This document shows, in pieces, positions 9,923-23,095 of a stretch of 64,000 nt of DNA (its first letter is position 1; every line of letters begins with the position of its first letter). The stretch covers positions 1 to 64,000 of the forward strand of contig RHPI01002069.1 of assembly GCA_009103225.1 (NCBI GenBank), in the 5' to 3' direction. Origin of the DNA: Chlorokybus atmophyticus. Taxonomy: Eukaryota > Streptophyta > Chlorokybophyceae > Chlorokybales > Chlorokybaceae. The translations under genes and the position numbers were made by a program. Under the pieces are notes generated by a model, which worked only from the letters and a program-made list of their open reading frames with translations, did no database searches and was not told the DNA's origin.

Positions 9923-11238
9923 CTCTTTGCGCTTTTCCCGGGAGCGCACCGCTGATAACCTGTTCCCCATTCTCTGCTGCAGCATCTCAATGTTGCATTC
10001 GGGGACCAGATGACAGTCACCACGTTGCTAGCCTGCCGTCTTATCGGCAGCTCCCTCACCAGATGCTTATCCACCAATGTTCTAAGCTCGCGCTGCACGC
10101 ATAGTTAAAAGTACTCGGCTGAGTTCACAATGAATGCCACAAAGAACAGAGGAAAGCAGCAGCCACAATAACTATGTTGCCGTAGTCATTACTGTTCATA
10201 ATGAAGTTGCTGATGCACAGATAGTAACACAATGACCACAGCGCAAACAACAACAACAGCAACAACAACAACAACAACAGCGGCAGCAACAGCAACAAAA
10301 CCAAAAGCAAAACGAATGGCGGCAGCCTTGAACACCAACACCCACACTGTGTTCCTTACCTGCACAAATTGGTATCTTGCTTCCCTGTCGATGCACGGGC
10401 ACGGTCGCGCTGTGGCCATCTTTCTGTGAAGCATCTCGCATGCGCGGTTGCTGCGCTCATCCATGTTGCGCAAGGGATCATTGGGCCGTAGACACTCGTA
10501 CTTGTAGGGATGGTATGTGGGGTAGATGTTGTATGGATTTGTTTGTAGCACGCAAGGTCGTGTCGCATGCGTCCTGAGGGTATAGACTCTTCCCTTTCTG
10601 CGAGACACATGGAGGATGCGGGTGTTCATCATCAACGCCAACGTCATTCTCTGTCCCCCGGACGTACTCCTCATCCTCATCGTCATGGTCCCACTTCTCG
10701 TGGTCAGGGTTCTGTTCAAAGTTCTCAGCTATATGGTCTGGCATGATGAGAGAAATGAAGGTAAGCTGTGGTTAAAAATATTCAACGCACAGCTGGGAGG
10801 TGCATGGTCGGACAGGAATAGACATGCAGAAGATAAGGCACAGGCAGAGAACATATGCACATAAGCAGCCCCAATAACGCACGAACTGTTAGGTAGGCAT
10901 GCATAAATATGCACAATCAACAGATACTTACTGTTGTGGGGCACTGCAGCTGTTCTGTCTTTTGCCTCGGCTGCTCCGTGACTCAGCGCCTCGCCTTTCA
11001 CCTCCTTCAGGCAGTCGCCTAGCCGGTGTAGGCACTCATCCACGGTGTCGTGGGCAGGCGCAGCAACCTCGACACGGCGGTTCATGACTCTACCCATGCG
11101 TGCCATGCCGCCGCCATGAAGAAGAACTTCTACTTGAAGTACATCGAAGTTAGGAACCGTTGTATGCGCGTAACCGGTTTCAAATGGTTGAATGTTTAAA
11201 ATGTCAAGCTGTGTATGCGCGGGAGTAAGGGCAGCCAT
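9923..11238 (-). CDS. Unrecognised multi-exon protein, possibly frame-damaged
   Basis: Exon 1 runs from the ATG at 11238 to 10932 and splices (A|GTAAGT) to an exon starting at 10737 in matching phase. The early part of that exon is very acidic (HDDEDEEYV). A different frame of the same stretch then reads well through Tyr/Pro-rich sequence and ends at a good donor, CAG|GTAAGG, at 10360. So a frame change, small unseen intron or frameshift lies between about 10600 and 10500. A further exon at 10092-9923 follows in phase 0. I do not recognise the family. A CAA/CAG-type trinucleotide run lies at 10240-10290 in the intron. Downstream exons would fall in repeat copy 1, which carries a relic of the neighbouring gene family, so this may be a decaying element gene. 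Confidence 0.4.
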
Positions 11239-11435
11239 TGGTCTAGCGACTACAATGCGTGAACTCCATCAAAGTCCCCCAACAAGCATAATCCCCCGCC
11301 AACGGCAGGCATTGTTCAAAGCTGATTTCTTACTTAATAGAGAAGAAGTCCTCAATTCAGATTTTCCTGTGAGGGACAACTGGATTGAGACTAGAGAAGT
11401 GGTGCACTTGTAAGGATTATTAAGCCCCCCCCCCN

Positions 11436-11575
11436 GGATTTCTTTAAGGGCAAGGGGTGCGTTCCAGCTGGACAGCACACCAGGAAAGGTACGCGTAATC
11501 TCAAGGCGGTCTTACTTGGCTTTGCATTAGCCGCTAAATTAGCATGTGGTGTGATGGCCTGTGCTCCCTCTACAG
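11436..11575 (+). pseudogene. 140-bp duplicated fragment of the mL41 gene (exon 1 end plus intron 1)
   Basis: The 140 bases are identical to 21457-21596 except for one substitution near the 3' end. The copy starts inside mL41 exon 1 (codons for the KDFFKGKG region) and continues through the donor GTACGC into intron 1. It is therefore a DNA-level duplication, not a retrocopy. It begins immediately after a run of ten C's and an N at 11435, and ends at CTACAG. It has no start codon or downstream exons. Near-identity means it is recent, or an assembly artefact. Confidence 0.85.
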
Positions 11576-12249
11576 CCCCTCCTTCCACTTTTCAATTGTG
11601 TTATTCAATCATCATGAGCGCAACACTGTGCTGCCAACACATAACGCCAACATATGCAGACACATTTGTTGCCAACACTACGCTATGCTCATTCTTAACC
11701 GTGAAAACTCCGGGCCCTTGGCGGATGGTGACGAAACTTGGGGAAGCCTGCTAACAGCTGTGGTCGTGTTAGAGAACTATTGGCAAGTTTTTTTATGAAG
11801 TCTTTGTAGTCATTGAATGTTTATGACCTTATGTTGCTGTTGTCGTGCAAAACCTGCTGTTTTGTCTTTGTCTATAATTGCGTCATAAACATAGAGTAGA
11901 CATGCATTATCCTTGGTTGGTTGGCGTGCGCTTAACTAGCAAGCCCCCTTAGCACTAAGGTTGGTACTAGCAATTGTGACTGGTGCGTAATGATGTATGC
12001 TTGACTGTGCGCTTGCTTGTGTGCTACTGGAATGCTATTACTAAGGGGCCCCTCTCTTTTACCTTATGCAACGCTATATGTAATGCGTCACGCGTAAGCG
12101 CATGCGTCACGCAAACATCAGAGTTTTGCCAAATTGCCATGCACCACGTATATACAGTTATAGCTTTATAAAGCGTTATCACCATGTTTTACTGTATATG
12201 TCTGGTGAAACTTAGTGATGATAACGCTTGCGAAACACACATTGGCGAA
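11576..12249. other. No gene recognised
   Basis: Non-coding, slightly AT-rich. Short frames only, without splice-consistent extension. Confidence 0.5.
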
Positions 12250-12402
12250 TCTCAAAGGAAGCTCCTTTTACACTAGCTATGCCATGTGAACACAACAAAA
12301 TTTGGTAGCTTAACTCATTTCCATCATGCTTACAATCACATGCAACACAAGACTGTTTGCATGACAAGTACATGAAATGATCGTTATAAGAATCATGTAG
12401 CC

Positions 12403-12431
12403 AAGACCAATGGTATCATACCATTGGTCTT
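12403..12431. repeat. 13-bp perfect hairpin in repeat copy 2
   Basis: AAGACCAATGGTA at 12403-12415 and its complement at 12419-12431 flank the loop TCA. Confidence 0.8.
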
Positions 12432-13763
12432 TACTGCAAGAGTCTTATAGCAAGAGTAGAGTAGTTGTACATGTAACATGGGAATGCGCATTGGTAATAC
12501 AGCTAGTGTATTAAATACAATTATCATCTAAAGTACTGCTTGGGAATGCATGTGCGCACATAGACGCACTTCAACAAGCATGTATGCTAATTGCCAAATG
12601 ATGCACAATATTTGAATACTTAGCAAACTATTTAATAGTACATACTATTTGATAGTACATAATTATCACAAGAATGTGGGTTTGTTGGCCCTCTCCAACA
12701 GACAAGTTTGTTTGAAACTACCGGGCAGGTATTTACAGTTGTTGAATAAGTGGACTGTCGTGTTTGCCAGGCGCTAGCCAGCGTATCCGTGTTGCTCAAG
12801 CGCTAGTCAAGTCTGTGCAAACATGTAGCAGGGCAACAACATTCACACCATGCTCATGCCGCTGTTCAACTTGGCCCATTCACCGCGCAATGTTGCCATC
12901 GTCGCTGCGGGACAACTTGTTCGGGACAAGGCGAGAGTGATGTGTAGGGTACAGTTAGAGGGTTGTGTGCTTTTCATATATATAGTGACAAGGGTTTGCG
13001 CAAGTGGTATTAGTATGGTTGTTCATGGACAGAATGCACTGTGGCTGCACGCATATGTGTGTGTGCGCACATGCAAGTGCACACATGCGTGCGCGTACTC
13101 TACCATTATATGCTGGTGTGGCTGCGTTGTGTCGCACAAGGATATGAAGATGATTTTTGCTGCAGTTTGCTTTGACATGACGGGAACTCCTGCATATTGA
13201 TACTGTGTTGCTGATTCTACGGCCGAACAGCAATTCTAGTTGAGTTTGCACAGCGTTACTCACATTGCAGCAGTAGTACAACTTCAACAAGCGGAACATC
13301 AACTCGCTACAGTTTGCACGCGACAACATGTACACAAGCATACTCACAAGCACCAATTAATTACCACAACAAATAACTGCACGAACGGCACAAACATGTA
13401 GTTGCGCATCCAGATTGCAGCAAAGTATCTGATACTGGCATTGACTGCAAACCAACCTACTCAGATGACATCCGTGCATGAGTTTGTTGCATGAGACGCA
13501 GTTCATACTGTTGTTGAACCCAAGAGCAAGACGTGTTCAAGTTTCCATTGATAGTTATAACACATACTCTACACTCACGACTGTATACAAACAACTCACA
13601 ACCAAGAATACGTACATCATCCGTTCACCACAAAGCTTACTACATCTGCTGCCCCCCTCGTGGGCTTATAAGTTGTTATACATGCTGCACAAGAGCTGCT
13701 GCTCATGCAACAACAGTACGCCCACTACATTGCCCCCCGATAAACGCTATGCGGCCGCAGCGC

Positions 13764-13859
13764 TCACCTTCTTCGTCTTGATCTTGTTAATAACTCCGCC
13801 TTGTCCTCGAACGGTGACTCCAGCCAGTCAAACTCTGCTTCTGCCTTCGCAACCGGGTC
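13764..13859 (-). pseudogene. C-terminal relic of the 393-residue protein family
   Basis: The minus-strand frame from 13859 to the stop at 13764 begins at DPVAKAEAEFDWL and ends in an Arg-rich tail. Thirteen of the first nineteen residues match the intact protein. Upstream sequence in the same frame lacks the rest of the exon, so this is a fragment. Confidence 0.65.
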
Positions 13860-14180
13860 ATAACAATAGCGACCGCAGCTGAAGCCTTGACAGATTGACA
13901 GGCTTCGTTTCAATTTTGGGTTTGTCTTTGCCTTGGCTTTTCAGTAGCTTGTTGAGTCAGCACCGGTAGCTGACAGAGGTAGTGCATGTCCCCAAGCCGT
14001 GTGCTTGCATGTTCGACCTGTTCCATATTGCTTGTGTTAATATGCATGTAGATGTTGACAATCGAACACTTGTGCGTTCATCTTAATAGTGAGGGAAAGC
14101 AACAATCTGCAGGCACATATACCTACCTCATTAGCCAAAAGCAAAAGGCTTTGCGGTACAAAACCTTGAGATCCTCTGTC

Positions 14181-14940
14181 CTTTTTCACACGGAGGTGAG
14201 TTATGAGTTAATATGACACGCAGCCGGCTACTGCTTGGGTCAAGAGAGTTTGAGTCTAGTGTGGTCCCAATCGTACGATTGTGCTTGGCTCTGCCTGCAC
14301 CACATGTCATTCGTATGTTTGCTCTTGTGCTGCTGCTTTGCTACTGCACGCGTAGGCATAGACCGTGGCCAAGCAACATGGCAATAAGCAAGTAGCAAAG
14401 TTGCAGCACAGACGCTGCCATGCTGCCTGTTGTGCAGGTAATTGACACTAACATGCATGTATGCATGTCTGACGTGGAGGTCTAGGGTAGTGTAGCGTGT
14501 TAGGTAGCAACAAGCAGTAGCCATTAGCCCGGTGGTGGCAAATGATCATGCTTGCATGCTGTTTGTGTGCGCAATTATGTACTTCTGCATAATGCATGTA
14601 CAAAACTGCCTCGAGCATATCCTGTACAAGCAAGGGCCAAAGTTGTGCAGCGAGCAGAACAAGTTAGCGTTAGTACAAACCACAGCAGCAGCAAGCAAGT
14701 ACGGTAGCAGTAGCAGTAGTACAGGATATGCGCAGGGCCCTCAGCAGCACTTGGAACTCAGCAAGGCAGCAAGAATGCATGTATCCACAAATACAGAGCA
14801 AGATGCAACCACTTGCAAGCCACGGCAAGCCAATGTTGTTGCTGACAACCAACTGCTTCCATCGCTGCTTTACTGTTGACAACATGCCGCATACCACATC
14901 ACAGTGGCGCACCAGTAACTAAGTCAACATAACATAAACT
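14181..14940. other. No gene recognised
   Basis: Downstream of the DHQ synthase stop and upstream (minus sense) of the relic block. TGCATGCA-type words and CAGCAG runs are seen, but no supportable gene. Confidence 0.5.
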
Positions 14941-17358
<2,418 letters not shown>

Positions 17359-17432
17359 GGACACCGCCCACAGGCACAAATCCGGATGCCCAGCTGCATA
17401 CTTTTCCTGCCTTCCGCGCCGCGCAACACCGA

Positions 17433-17455
17433 TAACCCTAGCCCTAACCCTAAAA
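17433..17455. promoter_or_regulatory. Telo-box cluster in DHQS/SEM1 shared promoter
   Basis: Three tandem CCCTA(A/G) units, including AACCCTAAAA, lie between the divergent starts at 17358 and 17538. In plants such telo-boxes mark promoters of translation and growth genes; function here is inferred. Confidence 0.6.
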
Positions 17456-17537
17456 GTTGGACTAACCCCCCTCCGCAAAATTTGCTACGAGTTAGTTGCT
17501 GTAGGCTGAGGTTGGTGGCGTTGTTGCTGTGGGCGGC

Positions 17538-18139
17538 ATGGCGGGCGAGGTGACCAAGCCGAACGCCGACGCCGCAGACGCCAAGAAGGCGGAGGCAAAT
17601 CAGCAGCAGGCGGCGACAGCCACGACGGCGCCCGAGCCCGTCAAGGACCTGGACGTCCTTGAGGAGGATGACGAGTTTGAGGAGTTTGAAACAGAAGGTT
17701 GGTTAAAATGACATGGTGAATGACATTTCTGACACTTTTGATTGACTTGTCGAGCTAATGTCGTGTATAATCAGGCACACGCTTACAGCAGACCTTTGCA
17801 TGCACATCAACCTTGGCTAGCTTGTTTCAGGATAGTTTACACAAATGTTTCACGATGATAAGCTCGCTGCAGGCTTGCTATGCTGTTCCCGACCAACTCG
17901 CAAGTTGTTGTCCAGTCAAGCTTTTGTATTTGCCTTCTGCAACCTTCCTGCATGCATGTGCTTGGCAGAATGTTGCGCTATGGGCACCACGGTTGACAGT
18001 TTCTGCTGCTGCTTTAGATTGGGGTCAAGGCGAGGAGGAGCCAGTAGACGTGCAGCAGTGGGAGGACGACTGGGACGATGACGATGTGGATGATGACTTC
18101 TCAAAACAGCTGAGAAAGGAGTTGGAGAAAGCCGGCTGA
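17538..18139 (+). CDS. SEM1: SEM1/DSS1, 26S proteasome lid subunit (Rpn15)
   Basis: Small acidic, intrinsically disordered subunit of the 26S proteasome regulatory particle; in other eukaryotes it also binds BRCA2 and the TREX-2 mRNA export complex. Exons 17538-17697 and 18018-18139 flank a 320-bp GT-AG intron (phase 1) and give 93 residues, close to the usual 70-90. An Ala/Lys-rich N-terminus precedes the conserved acidic, aromatic motif pair: [14 protein letters not shown], then [15 protein letters not shown], ending in a short helix [11 protein letters not shown]. The Trp and Phe residues used for ubiquitin and partner binding are present. The ATG at 17538 was chosen over the in-frame upstream GTG. 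It shares its promoter with DHQ synthase. Confidence 0.95.
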
Positions 18140-19044
18140 GTCCAGAACACGCCTTAGCTTCGCTGTCTGGACTTGCTGTTCTTCTAGTAGTCCTGTACCA
18201 TAACACAGACTTGCGCACACTGTGTAGCTTCTCGCCCTTACTTCATGCGCAAGTCAGCAATGTTGCCCAAGCTGATGCGTGCTCGCTCGGTGGAGGAATA
18301 TGGTAGCGCTGGGAGTCTACAGCGCCTGCAGTGGTAATTTGCACCATTGCAAAGGAGTTGCAACGACCGCTGAATGGTGGTTGCTGTGGCTTGCAGCACA
18401 CCTGCAGCAGTAGACATGCTGACATGGCAGTGTCCATGGAGGACACGGTAGACGCGGCATGTATCAGCAAACATGAGTCACGCCACACTGTGAAGGTTGT
18501 GCATATGCGCATGTTGCGCAGTTGTGGTAGCATGGTGAGTACATGCATCCACTCTTGTAATTGTCACCTAGCTGCTTGTACTCGCCCAGCGACCTGCTGA
18601 ACATTGCGGCATGCAACCAGAAGAGCTCCAGTGCAGGGTGACAATGAGTGCAGCATAAACGACTACTGCCTTTGCAATGTGGTAGTGGAAGATTAGGTAG
18701 CAAGAAGAACAAAAAACAAGTGCGTGTGGAGCAACTGATAGTGATGCAATGCCCAAAACAAGTGACATAAGCCACACTTGCACCTTGGCAGATAATGCCA
18801 GTCTTTTTGCATGATATTGTCATAGGCGCCTGACTGCAGCAATGCTAATGGATGGCCAGCACTAGACACAAGCCCACTGACTAAACAACCATGACCCGTT
18901 GCAGCAGGCATGTATGCCACAGAAGCATCAACCAGTCAACTTGGATTGCTGCAACATTGCATGCACAATGCCAGCGAGGAACCATACAGTAACATACACA
19001 CAGACTGTTGCGCAGCTGCTGCTAAAACTACCAACCTGCAGAGA
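18140..19044. other. Intergenic, convergent 3' ends
   Basis: Lies between the SEM1 stop and the ATP synthase gamma stop. Likely 3' untranslated regions; no further gene seen. Confidence 0.6.
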
Positions 19045-21022
19045 TCAACCCTCGATTGCAGAAGCACCAGAGATAATCTCAATGAGTTCAGTTGTAATGC
19101 GGGCTTGCCGGGACCTGCAACGGACAAGTATGCCGCAATGAGCATAGCTTCAGCTTTGTAACCAGATATTGCCAGTTGTCATGGGGCCCTGCGTGAAACC
19201 CTGCGGCACACAGGTGAAAGCACAGCATACCTGTTATAATCCAGGGTGAGCCTCTCAAGCATGTCTGAAGCATTGCGCGTTGAGTTGTCCATGGCGGACA
19301 TGCGAGCGCCATGCTCACTGCAGGCATTCTCTAGCATTCCATTCAGCAGCGTCTGCGAAGAACAAAATCTAATGAGCTGCTGGTACAGACATGGCAACTG
19401 TCGTCGCACACTGACATGAAAACCAAGCAACATGCTTGCGCAAACCCACCGAAGCAAGCTGAAACTCGGCAATATCTGTCAAGAAAGCATCCTGAGTCAC
19501 TCCAACGAACTGATAGGCGTTGAGCTCCTCATTGTCACGAGCGTCACGTGCAATCTCCTGCAATGAATGTAAACATGAGGAATGCAGATGACTAATCCGA
19601 GAGAAAATGCGGCGGGCATTCATGTTTCACACCTCTGCTGATAGTACTGTGGTCATAGCGGGAGTAAATGTAACACTGTTTACAAAACGGTTAAAGATGA
19701 TGCGCGCAGCATCATAAGGGGTGGTCTTCAGAATTTCATCTGCTATCTCTGACGCCTGCAAAGTGAGAAGGTTACACCTTGACTGCTACGGACGACAACT
19801 GCAAACTCCCAACAACTTACCAAGCTGAAGGTGATGGCCACCTTCTGGACATCACCGGCCGACATCGCCAGGGCAGGAGCCAAAACACGCTGCAACTGCA
19901 CCTTGCCTTTCTCACCGATCACCACAATGTGATCTTCCTTCTCTGGGTCTGGGCAGTACACATATGGTTTGTAACCATACCAAACATATTTGTGCCTGCT
20001 TTAAGCTCTGTACCTGTAGAAAGCAAGTTGTGAGTTCCGCGGCTGTACTTCACAACCGTGGAGTTGATGCCTCCGCACAGCCCCTTGTCGGACGTCACAG
20101 CAATGGTAAGGTTGCGCTTCACGTCAACTCCTGTGTGGCGGAGACATTCAGTATGAAGGCACGACCTTAGACCAAGATGCAGAAGCTTCACCCTGTAGCG
20201 CAGTTGAATGCTGCACAACAGGGTAAAACTTGCCCAGATGTCAATGCGTAATGTCATGGCACGGCATGCAAACACCCATGACTAGCCTACTCAGTGGTCA
20301 GTGGTCCCTCTGCACATGACGCAGTCATGCTCTCATTGGAGCAAGACCGCAGTGAACATGAACAACACTGGGCACTACAGCAGAGTGAACTGAGTTGAAA
20401 TAAGGCATGCCTAGATATTGCAAGTAGTGCTGTTGTGGGCAATGCTCCCGAAATGCACGGAAGCTGAGCTGCAGTAAACAGTGTGCTCCTTGCTAAAAGC
20501 AACTGTCACGAGAAGTAACCAATCTGAGAAACACCGAAACATTACCTGGCTCGTCGCCAAGCAACCGGATTATTGGCTTGAAGACGCCGCGGGACTCCTC
20601 GACCTTGTTCTGAGCATTTCGCAACTTGGAGGCAGCAACCATCTTCATGGCCTTTGTGATCTTCTGAATGTTGGTGACAGACTTCATTCTGTTTTTCACT
20701 GTGAAAGCAATTGAACACAACCGTTAATGGCAACCATTTTGGCCACGACTGAAGCGAGCACATGCCCATGCACACAACACAATAAAGAAAAACCAATCAA
20801 GAACTATACGAGATGCTTAGGCATTGGTAAAAAGACTGCTCACGCAAGCGCATTGCACGGCACATCAAGGGTTTGCCCACCAGCAAGCTGAGAGGCATGG
20901 CGGGCGCCGAAGGGGGCGATCTCCTGCTCAGCAGCCACGGCCGCAGTGCCGGCACGTCCAAAGCCCGCTGCGGCAGCCCTGGCCAGCTCAGCCAACGAGC
21001 GGCGACCCCCTGCGAGCGCCAT
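19045..21022 (-). CDS. ATP3/ATPC (mitochondrial): Mitochondrial ATP synthase F1 gamma subunit
   Basis: Central rotor shaft of the F1 sector, turning inside the alpha3-beta3 ring in the mitochondrial matrix. Eight exons (21022-20881, 20698-20546, 20130-20014, 19948-19821, 19755-19633, 19557-19450, 19352-19231, 19114-19045) join in phase to 320 residues. The Ala/Arg-rich first 45 residues resemble a mitochondrial presequence. The N-terminal helix has [20 protein letters not shown], the Rossmann-like core has [12 protein letters not shown], and the C-terminal helix has [14 protein letters not shown] and [12 protein letters not shown], all family signatures. The chloroplast paralogue's regulatory dithiol insert is absent, supporting the mitochondrial form. 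Exon 1's donor (GCTG|GTGGGC) was chosen by phase, giving ASQLAVKNRM at the junction. Divergent from mL41, 348 bp between starts. Confidence 0.95.
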
Positions 21023-21237
21023 CTGCGCCGCCTACCCGCCTTGGCCGCCGCTGCCAGCTGGCAACGGATGGTTGAACGCTAAGGCCTTGCAAGCGAGATC
21101 CTCAAACAACGAGGGACCCATGCAACAGGGCCATGAATCGTAAGCCCCAGTGAGCTTTGGTATAGACCTCTGATGAACTGCTTGAAGTGATTTAACCTGA
21201 GTCTGCAACTTGCAAGGGGACCCTGAGGGTCACAAGG

Positions 21238-21247
21238 TTAGGGTTTT
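21238..21247. promoter_or_regulatory. Telo-box in ATP synthase gamma/mL41 shared promoter
   Basis: TTAGGGTTTT lies between the divergent ATGs at 21022 and 21371. Both genes encode mitochondrial energy or translation proteins, a typical telo-box target class in plants; binding is inferred. Confidence 0.55.
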
Positions 21248-21370
21248 CAAGCGCATGTTGCTGGCGTAGTGCTCAAAGGCGGTGGCGACGGCGGAGGTGG
21301 AGGACGAGGCGGTGGTGGGTGGGTGGGTGTCCTGGTGTTGTGTGGTTTCACGTTGTTTCCGGAGTGAAAC

Positions 21371-22059
21371 ATGCTGGGAATTCAGCGGGGGCTGGAAAGG
21401 GGCCGCAGGGCGCTGAGTAAGGGCCTGACGCAGCTGACGTCCAAGCGGGGCGGCAAGGATTTCTTTAAGGGCAAGGGGTGCGTTCCAGCTGGACAGCACA
21501 CCAGGAAAGGTACGCGTAATCTCAAGGCGGTCTTACTTGGCTTTGCATTAGCCGCTAAATTAGCATGTGGTGTGATGGCCTGTTCTCCCTCTACAGAATC
21601 GGTAGTGTCAACTGGCAGTGTCCTGTTTTAGTAGCCCATACGGTTTTCCTTTGCTCTCATATGCACATTCCGCTATCACAGCTTGGAGACGTTGACAAAC
21701 GTGTCGGACATAGTGACGCTTGGGCATGCTTGTAGGTGGTTATGTGCTGCAGCATTGGAATATGCCGAGGTGGAAAGTGCCAGACTTGACCGGATTTGAG
21801 GTGATTGTATGCAAGCTTGATGTTATTTGAGCATTGTTATGGCACGCATGTTGTGCACTCTGCGGCATAGCACTTTGCTTGCGTGTGTGCATGCGAGCAT
21901 CACGCGAGTACGCCTAGTTGCCTACTGTGCTGTTCAATTTGGCTGTGTGTATGCAACGCTGAAAGCTTTGTTCTCTTTCTGCCGCAGCTTAAACCTTATG
22001 TATCGAAGAACACACCCAAACTGACAGTATCACCACCTCAGACCGCATCACCTTCATGA
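21371..22059 (+). CDS. MRPL41: Mitochondrial large ribosomal subunit protein mL41
   Basis: Component of the mitochondrial large ribosomal subunit near the exit side. Three exons (21371-21509, 21736-21800, 21988-22059) give 91 residues, close to plant mL41 and shorter than the 137-residue human form. Basic N-terminus, then LTSKRGGKDFFKGKG and GQHTRKGGYV. The strongly diagnostic block WKVPDLTGFELKPYVS is split by intron 2. Intron phases are 1 and 0. The last exon could continue or be spliced differently after PKLT (a GTATCA site), so the final ten or so residues are less certain. The end of exon 1 plus intron 1 is duplicated at 11436-11575. Confidence 0.92.
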
Positions 22060-23095
22060 TGAAGGATGCGCATCTATAGAACACTCCTGAGTTGGAACAA
22101 GTCGCTCGTATCAAGGTGGGTTTGCAGCTTGTTCTGCAGAGCTTTCAAGCACTGGCTTGTCAAGCAAGCCTATTTGACTGAGCCACAGTAACTGCTGTAT
22201 GCACGCGCTTGCATACTGAAGTCGACAACCAGCTTGCACGAAACCAAGACGCATGTGGACCGCAGTGGACATATGACAATGAGATTCGCAGGCGGTCCAG
22301 AGCTGGAGAACAATCTTCTCAGGCAGTCAATTAACCAGTTCAGTAAACAGCTGTGTAGCCGCCTCTGCTTATGTTGTCACAGGATCCGATGTGTGCTCCA
22401 GGTCACACTCCAGCTGCATTGTAGAGTGTGTACACGTGCACTCTTATATGTGCGCGCGTCTGTTAAACTTGTAGTACTATTACTACTGTCAACGAACACT
22501 GCATTATTTGAGTTGCCTGGTCGTTAATAGCATGAATCGTGAATTATGGTGTGGTTTGTGAACATGGTGTCATCACAGATTAGCACAGCATGGTGGTCTA
22601 TTAAGCTGCGAGGACCAACAGGAGTCAATTATCACTGCAACCAATGGTCAGTCAGGTGGACACATTGCCTTACTTGGCAACGTGCAGCCCCCTCAGAGAA
22701 ACGGCATACAGTGAGAAGAGCAAGCTACCGCGTGCGCGTTGTGCAGAGATATACATTGTGCGCATGTTTGTGGGCTACTGTGGCAGTTGGGCTCATAACT
22801 CCCACCCACTAACCCTCTTCTCCTGCTATCTCCTGCTATACATAGCTATTTGTAGCTGCAAGCTACAAGGAAGGACAGCCTATCCGCTGGGCCCCTTGTG
22901 GTTCACCAGTGCTGCAATGACTTCGTGACCCTTGCACACACTCTGAGTTGTTAAATAGGTGCCAAGGCCTCCAACCCTGATCTACACTATGCAAGTCACG
23001 CGTAGATAACAACAGACTCTGGCACAAGTTTGACAAAGAATGGTTGCTGCTGTGGCAGAGCCACAGCAGCCATATGTACGTATGTACACACGCAC
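22060..23095. other. Intergenic, no gene recognised
   Basis: Between the mL41 stop and the transporter stop (convergent). Short open frames lack splice-consistent extension or family resemblance. Confidence 0.5.

Larger units (their letters stand above)
12250..14180 (-). repeat. Diverged repeat module, copy 2, with relic of the 393-residue gene
   Basis: Same-orientation counterpart of 8100-9700, extended on its 5' side. On the minus strand the frame ending at 13764 encodes DPVAKAEAEFDWLESPFED, close to DPLAEAEAAFDWLAQPFEE in the last exon of the gene at 4877-6704. A second patch near 14165-14110 reads RFCTAKPF, similar in spacing to RYAALQPF of the same exon. The reading frame changes between patches and stops occur, so this is a degenerate paralogue. 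A Leu-rich frame at 12955-13356 is shared with copy 1 at 8882-9160, with conservative replacements. Confidence 0.65.

Noticed and set aside
9923-10010. bZIP-like basic region (NRLSAVRSREKRKE) on the minus strand
   Set aside because: It appears in a frame that disagrees with the phase carried from the preceding donor at 10360, and no leucine zipper follows the next donor. The string probably arises by chance or is a distant echo of the basic helix in the 393-residue protein's last exon.
14213-14912. Several 60-115 codon frames on both strands after the relic block
   Set aside because: They overlap one another, contain CAGCAG/TGCATG simple sequence, and show no conserved motif or consistent splice sites.
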